From positions 61,429,001 through 61,493,000 of the forward strand of contig NC_071671.1 in NCBI RefSeq assembly GCF_028554725.1: 64,000 nt of DNA. Direction: 5' to 3'. Below, in pieces: positions 58,642 to 64,000 of the stretch. Within the stretch, counting starts at the first letter, position 1; every line of letters starts with the position of its first letter. The position numbers were made by a program, and so were the translations under genes. Source of the DNA: Zeugodacus cucurbitae (lineage: Eukaryota > Arthropoda > Insecta > Diptera > Tephritidae). The notes below the pieces were generated by a model that saw only the letters and a list, made by a program, of their open reading frames with translations, ran no database searches and was not told the DNA's origin.

Positions 58642-60002
58642 TAGACGACTAAATAAATGAATTTTCGCGTTAGTTTTATTGCACTCCAATTTTAAAAGCT
58701 TTGCTAACGTTTCAAATATTGCAAAAGGTTTATTACGCAAAGTGGGAAACATGTTTTCTTAGTTCTCAACAATTTCTTTAAAAAAAAAATTCCAAAAATA
58801 TAAAAATCGGTGTCCAATCAGAACAGTTTTACAGATATCAGCTTTATCCTACGTATTATTTTCGTCAACATCAATACGTGATTATCCTACTTCCTACTCT
58901 CAGATGTGACAGGTTGTTCAAATTGTGTAAATCCATAAATTGCCTTCTGTGCAGACAATATATTGATTTCATATCAAAATCTTCGAAGCGGAAACATCTT
59001 ATTAAAAGAACAATTAGGGTCAATTGAAGCTGAGGAACATATACTTTTTGTGTGCCATATATATTATTACCAACATTGTAGTTACAGGCCACCATTATAT
59101 TATCAATACAGTTTTCAATTACTCTATTATTCGAATCAATATATCACATTTGCAGTATCGATCTATTATTCAGTGAATATTGACTATAATTATAGTATGA
59201 ATAGTTTACAAGTAAATTAAGTACTTTTATTGTTAAGCATTTGGTTATATTAAATGTTTTCAGCACCCCTGAACACGCAAATCAAACACGCATGCGAAGT
59301 TACGGTGGGAACGAGCTCAGTTTTGATACGATAGATCGTCGATCTGCGGTTCGAACGTTTTTACGATCGTACGAAAAAGTTGTATGTCTATTTTAAGAAT
59401 ACTCCGAGCATCTGAGGGAGTTCATTTCATGTATTATGCTTTCTGAAAGTCTTACCATTTGATTTCGATCAGTCTCTTTTGCATTTAGCAAATAATTTTT
59501 TTTAGTTGTTTGTTGCTGATAAGACACCTAAATTGTATAGTTTCCTCTGAGCACTGCATTTATTTTTGGAGTCCGCATTTTCCAAGGTCATTTAATTCAA
59601 TTAGTCATTGTTAACATACTTTTACGTAGACTTTGAGAGATTCCAGCCCATAAGAGACACCCATGCTCACCTAAAGTAATCAAAGATATTTTTGTTCTGA
59701 GTAATCACTGAACATTTATCAATCTTATAATACAGTTTTGCCTTGTCCGTTGCTAAATTTAAACTAACCTCAATTTGAATAGGTTAAAGACCTATGAATT
59801 TCGAAATTCCATGAAAATAAGAACATTCTTAATATTTTAAAAATATACTGTATTTTATATATAATATATACATATTTACATGTGCTAATTAAAAACAAAT
59901 AGAAAAAATACACATATTATTATTGTAAATATATATAAATATATAATGTTTTGTGCTTCGAAACACGCAATCCGCTGCTGACTTTTAAAATCGGCGAAAA
60001 CC

Positions 60003-60010
60003 TATAAAAG
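60003..60010 (+). promoter_or_regulatory. TATA box of the esterase gene
   Basis: TATAAAAG 61 nt upstream of the start-codon base triplet at 60071-60073. An initiator-like ATCAATCATT about 30 nt downstream gives a leader of roughly 35-40 nt. A TATA promoter fits a regulated, tissue-specific gene, in contrast to the TATA-less promoters elsewhere in the window. Confidence 0.7.
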
Positions 60011-60070
60011 CTGCTGCAAATAACACTCGAATCAATCATTTAATCTGTGCTCTAAAAATTGATTAACAAA

Positions 60071-62476
60071 ATGTATGCACTACTCGTTGTGCTTGTTGCA
60101 AATTATTTCAAGTTTTCCGCAACGCAAGCGGATGTTCCCGAAGTGTGTATTGATCAATTGGGTTGCATTGAAGGTATTTATGTAACAGGTAATGATGGGC
60201 AACAATACGAGGCATTCTACGGCATACCATATGCAAAATCACCGATCGGTGAATTGCGATTTAAGGTAAGAAAGCTTGAAAGCCTACCGAGAATAGAATA
60301 TTTCATAGCAAAGCTCATATTTTATTTATATAATAGAATCCTTTACCAGTCGAACCATGGCAGGACAAAATTATGGCCAAGGAACCGAGAGCTGATTGCA
60401 TTCAATATAACACAATTCCGCCAACACCTATTCTGTATGGTGACGAGGATTGTCTTTACTTGAATTTGTACCGTCCCAAGGTAAAAAAAAGAGCGCTCGA
60501 AAAATTTTGTTTTTCAATTATTTCAGCTTTTTTGTAACTTTTAGAATCATACCGCTGAGAAACTGCCAGTTTTATTCTACATACACGGTGGAGCATTGTT
60601 TGCGGGCTCTCCAAATCCCTCAAATATTGCGCCTGATTATTTTATGGAAACTAATGAGGTTATATTGGTATTAATCGCATATCGTTTAGGTCCATTTGGT
60701 GGGTGCTTTTATTTTATTCGTCGTCCTTCGTTTAAAGTACCCTGTATAATGTATGATAATCTTAATTCTTGTTGTCTGTAGGTTTTCTCAGTACTGGCGA
60801 CGAGCATATGACCGGTAACTTTGGACTTAAGGACCAGAACATGGCTATGAAATGGGTTCAAAAATATATTAGCGCCTTCGAAGGTGATGCTTCGCGTGTA
60901 ACTATTTTTGGTCATAGTGCTGGCAGTATTTCTGCACATTTCCACATGTTAAGCCCTGCTTCAAAAGGTATACGATTTGTATATACATATGTATTGATAC
61001 CCTAGCTTTGGGAATATATTATTTACACTGTAAAAAATTGATTTGTCTTATATCCACAATCTTATAAGAAAATATGGGTTGGTGAATTGCTTACTAATCA
61101 ATAATATGACTCTTGGAAGGTTTGTTTCGCAATGCTGTATTAATGAGTGGCCAAGCAAATTGTCCTTTCATCCGGAAAATTGATCAGAAATCACAGGTTA
61201 TTCAATTAGCTACGGGTATGGGAATTACAAATGCAAACAAAATGTCTTCAAGTGAACTAGCTGATGCTCTACGCAATACGCAAGCAACGGATTTGTTAAA
61301 GGCTGGTGCTGACCTAAAAATATGGAATTTATACCCCTTCGGTACTTTTCGTACCACCATTGAACAAGAAACATGGCCGGAACCTTTCATAACCGCAGAT
61401 ATGTACAAATTAATTGGAAGCCCAGATATGCCGAAAACTGTGCCATGGATTGGTGGTTATACTTCACCAATTGGAGAAGGTACTGTGATGGCGCTAAGGC
61501 TATATTCGGATCTGGCTTTACAAGCGGACTTCAATAAGAACTTTAATGAATTGTTCAAATTAGTTATTGAACTGAGTGGCACCGAATATCCGGAAAGAGT
61601 CGATGACGTAATAGAACGTTTAGTAGTGGAATATATGGGTGGCGTACGTGAGTTGAATGAAAACACAATTGATGGCTTTCTCGAGGTAACTATGGAACAT
61701 AGAAACATATTATATCGAGACATTACTTTCATTTGGTTTATTTTCAATTCCATTTAGCTTTTGGGTGATTGCTTCTTTACTTACCCATTATACAAAACTA
61801 TAGCTGCGAATGTTTATTCTGGTGGTAGAGCAAATAGTCTAACGGGAATAATTAAATTCGGCTACCGTGGGCCATATACATATTCTGAGATTTTTACAGG
61901 CACCTCAAGGAATTTCGGCGCTGTTCACGTTGATGATTTGCTATATCTATTTCGTATGCCCTTCTTAGCTCCAAAAGGATATGCGAAATCAACACTTGAG
62001 GCGCAGTTGGTTAAGAGATACGTGGCACTACATGTTGAGTATGCTAAAACTGGGTAAGTACAAACAAAAATGACAGACTGAGCTGTTAGTACTGTGTTAT
62101 TTTCATGTGTTTAAGTCCTGGTTGGGACAATATTTTGTATTATAAAGCCACTCCTTCACGGTATGTGCTAAAAGAGATTTAAGTCTTTCTCGGAAGATTA
62201 TCTATTTGTCAAAAAATGAGATTATCGACTAAACTGTTATCAAAATGTAAGCGCCACCTTCGATGACATATTTTTATTTTTGTTTCCAGCAATGTTGAAG
62301 CCTTTGATAAAATGAACCCTTGTTCGAAAGATCAGTTTGACCGACATGATGGATCAGGCATTTGCGACTATTTGTCTATTGTCAATGATACGGAATTATT
62401 CCATGTCGGGAATGAATGGAATGTGGAACGGATGAAGTTGTGGGAGTATGTTGAAAAAATTCTATTTGATATCTAA
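60071..62476 (+). CDS. Secreted carboxylesterase
   Basis: Seven exons, 60071-60265, 60337-60480, 60545-60698, 60782-60967, 61120-61685, 61758-62053 and 62290-62476, encode 575 residues, usual for the family. The start chosen is the ATG at 60071, followed by a signal peptide (MYALLVVLVANYFKFSATQA) and no membrane anchor. Seen: the N-terminal EAFYGIPYAKSPIGELRFK, EDCLYLNLY, the oxyanion HGGALF, GNFGLKDQNMAMKWV, the nucleophile elbow GHSAG (Ser about 210), an acid in SPIGEG (Glu about 346) and AVHVDD (His about 472). The triad is intact, so an active ester hydrolase is expected. Overall it resembles secreted insect esterases of the beta-esterase/JHE-like clades, with odorant, pheromone or hormone esters, or xenobiotics, as possible substrates. 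The exact clade cannot be fixed by eye. Confidence 0.9.
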
Positions 62477-62842
62477 TGCTATAGTGCTAGAACAAAAATT
62501 GTACAAAAACAAAAAAAAAAAGGAATAGTAGTTTGTATTTTGAAAATTGTATATATAATTAAAATTGCACGTAAAAATGGGTTAGAAATATTTATGTATG
62601 TCCTATCTTTATCCTGCAGCTTATAGGTAAGTTTTAAAGCCCAAATATCATTTAAATGTCATAACAATGGCTCACAATTAACATACGTTTCAAAATTTAA
62701 CACAAGGAGTACGATTAATAAGTATATTACTTCCACTCAATGTGAAATCGTCTTCCCAGATCCAGGAAACCCTACAAAAATGTCTTATTTGATTAATCCG
62801 GGCCAAATTCGATGTCTTGGAAAAAAATAGAAAACAAGATAA
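62477..62842. other. Spacer after the esterase gene
   Basis: 3'UTR and spacer of the esterase gene; no AATAAA was seen and no gene was recognised. Confidence 0.5.
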
Positions 62843-63980
62843 AACAAGTAAGGAAAGGCTAAGTTCGGGTGCGACCGAACATTTTATACTCTCGCAATTT
62901 ATTGATATAGTTTTATTAAGACAACACACAATTTGATCCAATTTGAAAATCCTATAATTAGGTATATGAGAGCTAGGGGAAGTTACACTATTAGAAGAAA
63001 AATATTTCCTCTAAATTAAATTAAGACACCTGAGAGATTTAACAAAATTTTCGGTGAAAAATTACCATGGGGCACTGAATTTTTCATATTCGATATTCGG
63101 GGCTTTGGAAAGTTATGGTCCGATTTCGACAATTTTTACACAAGTGATGCCACAGATCATATACAGTATTTGTGTAAAATTTTATTTCGCTATCTTCATA
63201 GGTTCCTTATGTATATACTATAAAGTGAAGAAATAAGATGGAGTTCAAAATTGAGCTACATGGGAAGTTGATGTGGTTGTGAACCGATTTCATCCACACG
63301 TGTCATCAGGGTGTCAAGAAAATATTATATACCGAATTTCATTCGAATCGGTCGATTAGTTCCTGAGATATGATTTTTGACCCCTAAGTGGGCAATGCCA
63401 CGCCTATTTTCCATTTTGTAGAAAAATCTGAGTGCAGCATCCTTCTGCAATTCCATCTGTAAAGTTTAGTGTTTCTGACGTTTTTCGTTAGTGAGTTAAC
63501 CCACTTCTAGTAATTTTCAACCTAACTTTTGTATGGGAGGTGGGGGTGGTTATTATCCGATTTATTTCATTTTTGGACTGTTTTAAGAAGTGGTCAAAAA
63601 AACGACTGCAGAAAGTTTGGTTTACATAGCTCTATTGGTTTGCGAGATATGTGCAAAAAACTTATATCCAAATATGTATGTCCCTTCATAATGCGATCCT
63701 TTGTACCAAATTTTATTTCCATAGCTTTATTTATGGCTTAGTTATGGCACTTTATGTGTTTTCGGCTTTCGCCATTTTTCTCAATTTTAACTCAAGTTAT
63801 CCGTTGCACGGACGGACGGACGGATATACAGACATTCGGATTTTGACTCGTCTCGTCACCCTGATCATTTTGATATATATAACCCTATATCTAACTTGTT
63901 TAGTTTTTGACTTATAAACAACAGTTATGTGAACAAAACTATAATACTCTCTTAGCGACTTTTGTTGCGAGAGTATAAAA
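62843..63980 (+). repeat. Dispersed 1.1-kb repeat, copy D (most complete)
   Basis: Head AAGTAAGGAAAGGCTAAG, then the hairpin GTTCGGGTGCGACCGAAC. The 16-bp TTTTATACTCTCGCAA follows at 62882-62897, and its perfect reverse complement stands at 63965-63980 as an internal or terminal inverted repeat. Near the right end is GACGGACGGACGGAT. No intact ORF was found. The class is not certain: a non-autonomous DNA element is the best guess. Confidence 0.8.
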
Positions 63981-64000
63981 ATTTGTGTATTCAAAATAGT

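Larger units (their letters stand above)
56128..60002. other. Intergenic with DNA-transposon remnants
   Basis: Apart from the two pogo-type elements and a mariner fragment listed separately, this is A+T-rich sequence with only short chance ORFs. No gene was recognised. Confidence 0.6.

Noticed and set aside
62113..62165. Possible extra esterase exon between 62053 and 62290
   Set aside because: The join 62053 to 62290 restores the frame and the expected KTGNVEAFDKM-type sequence; the intermediate piece hits a stop.

Overview
This window is eukaryotic nuclear DNA from a higher fly (Diptera, Brachycera). It is strongly A+T-rich, has short GT-AG introns and long introns full of transposon debris, and encodes proteins very close to Drosophila families. 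The repeat types and overall look suggest a tephritid fruit fly (Bactrocera-like), but that is inference; the sequence alone does not fix the species. Bacterial categories (operons, ribosome binding sites, CRISPR) do not apply. All exon boundaries were read by eye from splice consensus and reading frame. For every complete gene the exon lengths sum to a multiple of three.

Layout, left to right. (1) 510-5137, minus: Sin3A, the PAH-domain corepressor scaffold, with its 3' end beyond the left edge and a candidate first exon/promoter near 9.3 kb. (2) 9.4-14.1 kb: mostly non-coding, with weak hints of a small minus-strand gene at 12.3-12.8 kb. (3) 14103-14885, plus: a Canopy/seele-type ER saposin-like protein ending in RDEL. 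(4) 15015-15295 and 16003-16305, both minus: two COX7C paralogues sharing one intron position, so a tandem duplication. (5) 16814-18769, plus: Mccc2, the beta subunit of methylcrotonoyl-CoA carboxylase, head-to-head with COX7C. (6) 24241-31677, plus: Eb1, the microtubule plus-end tracking protein, with a duplicated third coding exon whose first copy ends in its own stop and poly(A) signal. (7) 35054-35845, minus: a mitochondrial double-CDGSH iron-sulfur protein (CISD3 type). (8) 36663-56026, plus: Asph, aspartyl/asparaginyl beta-hydroxylase, with a 10-kb first intron and at least two alternative premature 3' ends that would give non-catalytic junctin/junctate-like forms. (9) 60071-62476, plus: a secreted carboxylesterase with an intact Ser-Glu-His triad and a TATA promoter.

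The non-genic sequence is rich in DNA transposon remnants: a Tc1/Minos-like element with long inverted repeats (43366-45016), mariner-derived MITEs (42325-42642, 52443-53612, fragments at 39.5 and 57.7 kb), two pogo/Tigger-type elements (57006-57577, 58043-58641), a 175-bp MITE with perfect ends in an Asph intron, a 5'-truncated non-LTR retrotransposon tail (38441-38706) inserted in a palindrome-rich foldback-like block, and four copies of a roughly 1.1-kb dispersed family (27.1, 29.7, 45.4 and 62.9 kb).

The genes do not form one pathway. Two of the three COX7C/Mccc2/CISD3 promoters are shared divergent promoters of mitochondrial-protein genes. The most unusual biology is isoform architecture: both Eb1 and Asph appear to make truncated proteins, by an exon duplication with an intronic poly(A) site in Eb1 and by alternative terminal exons in Asph.
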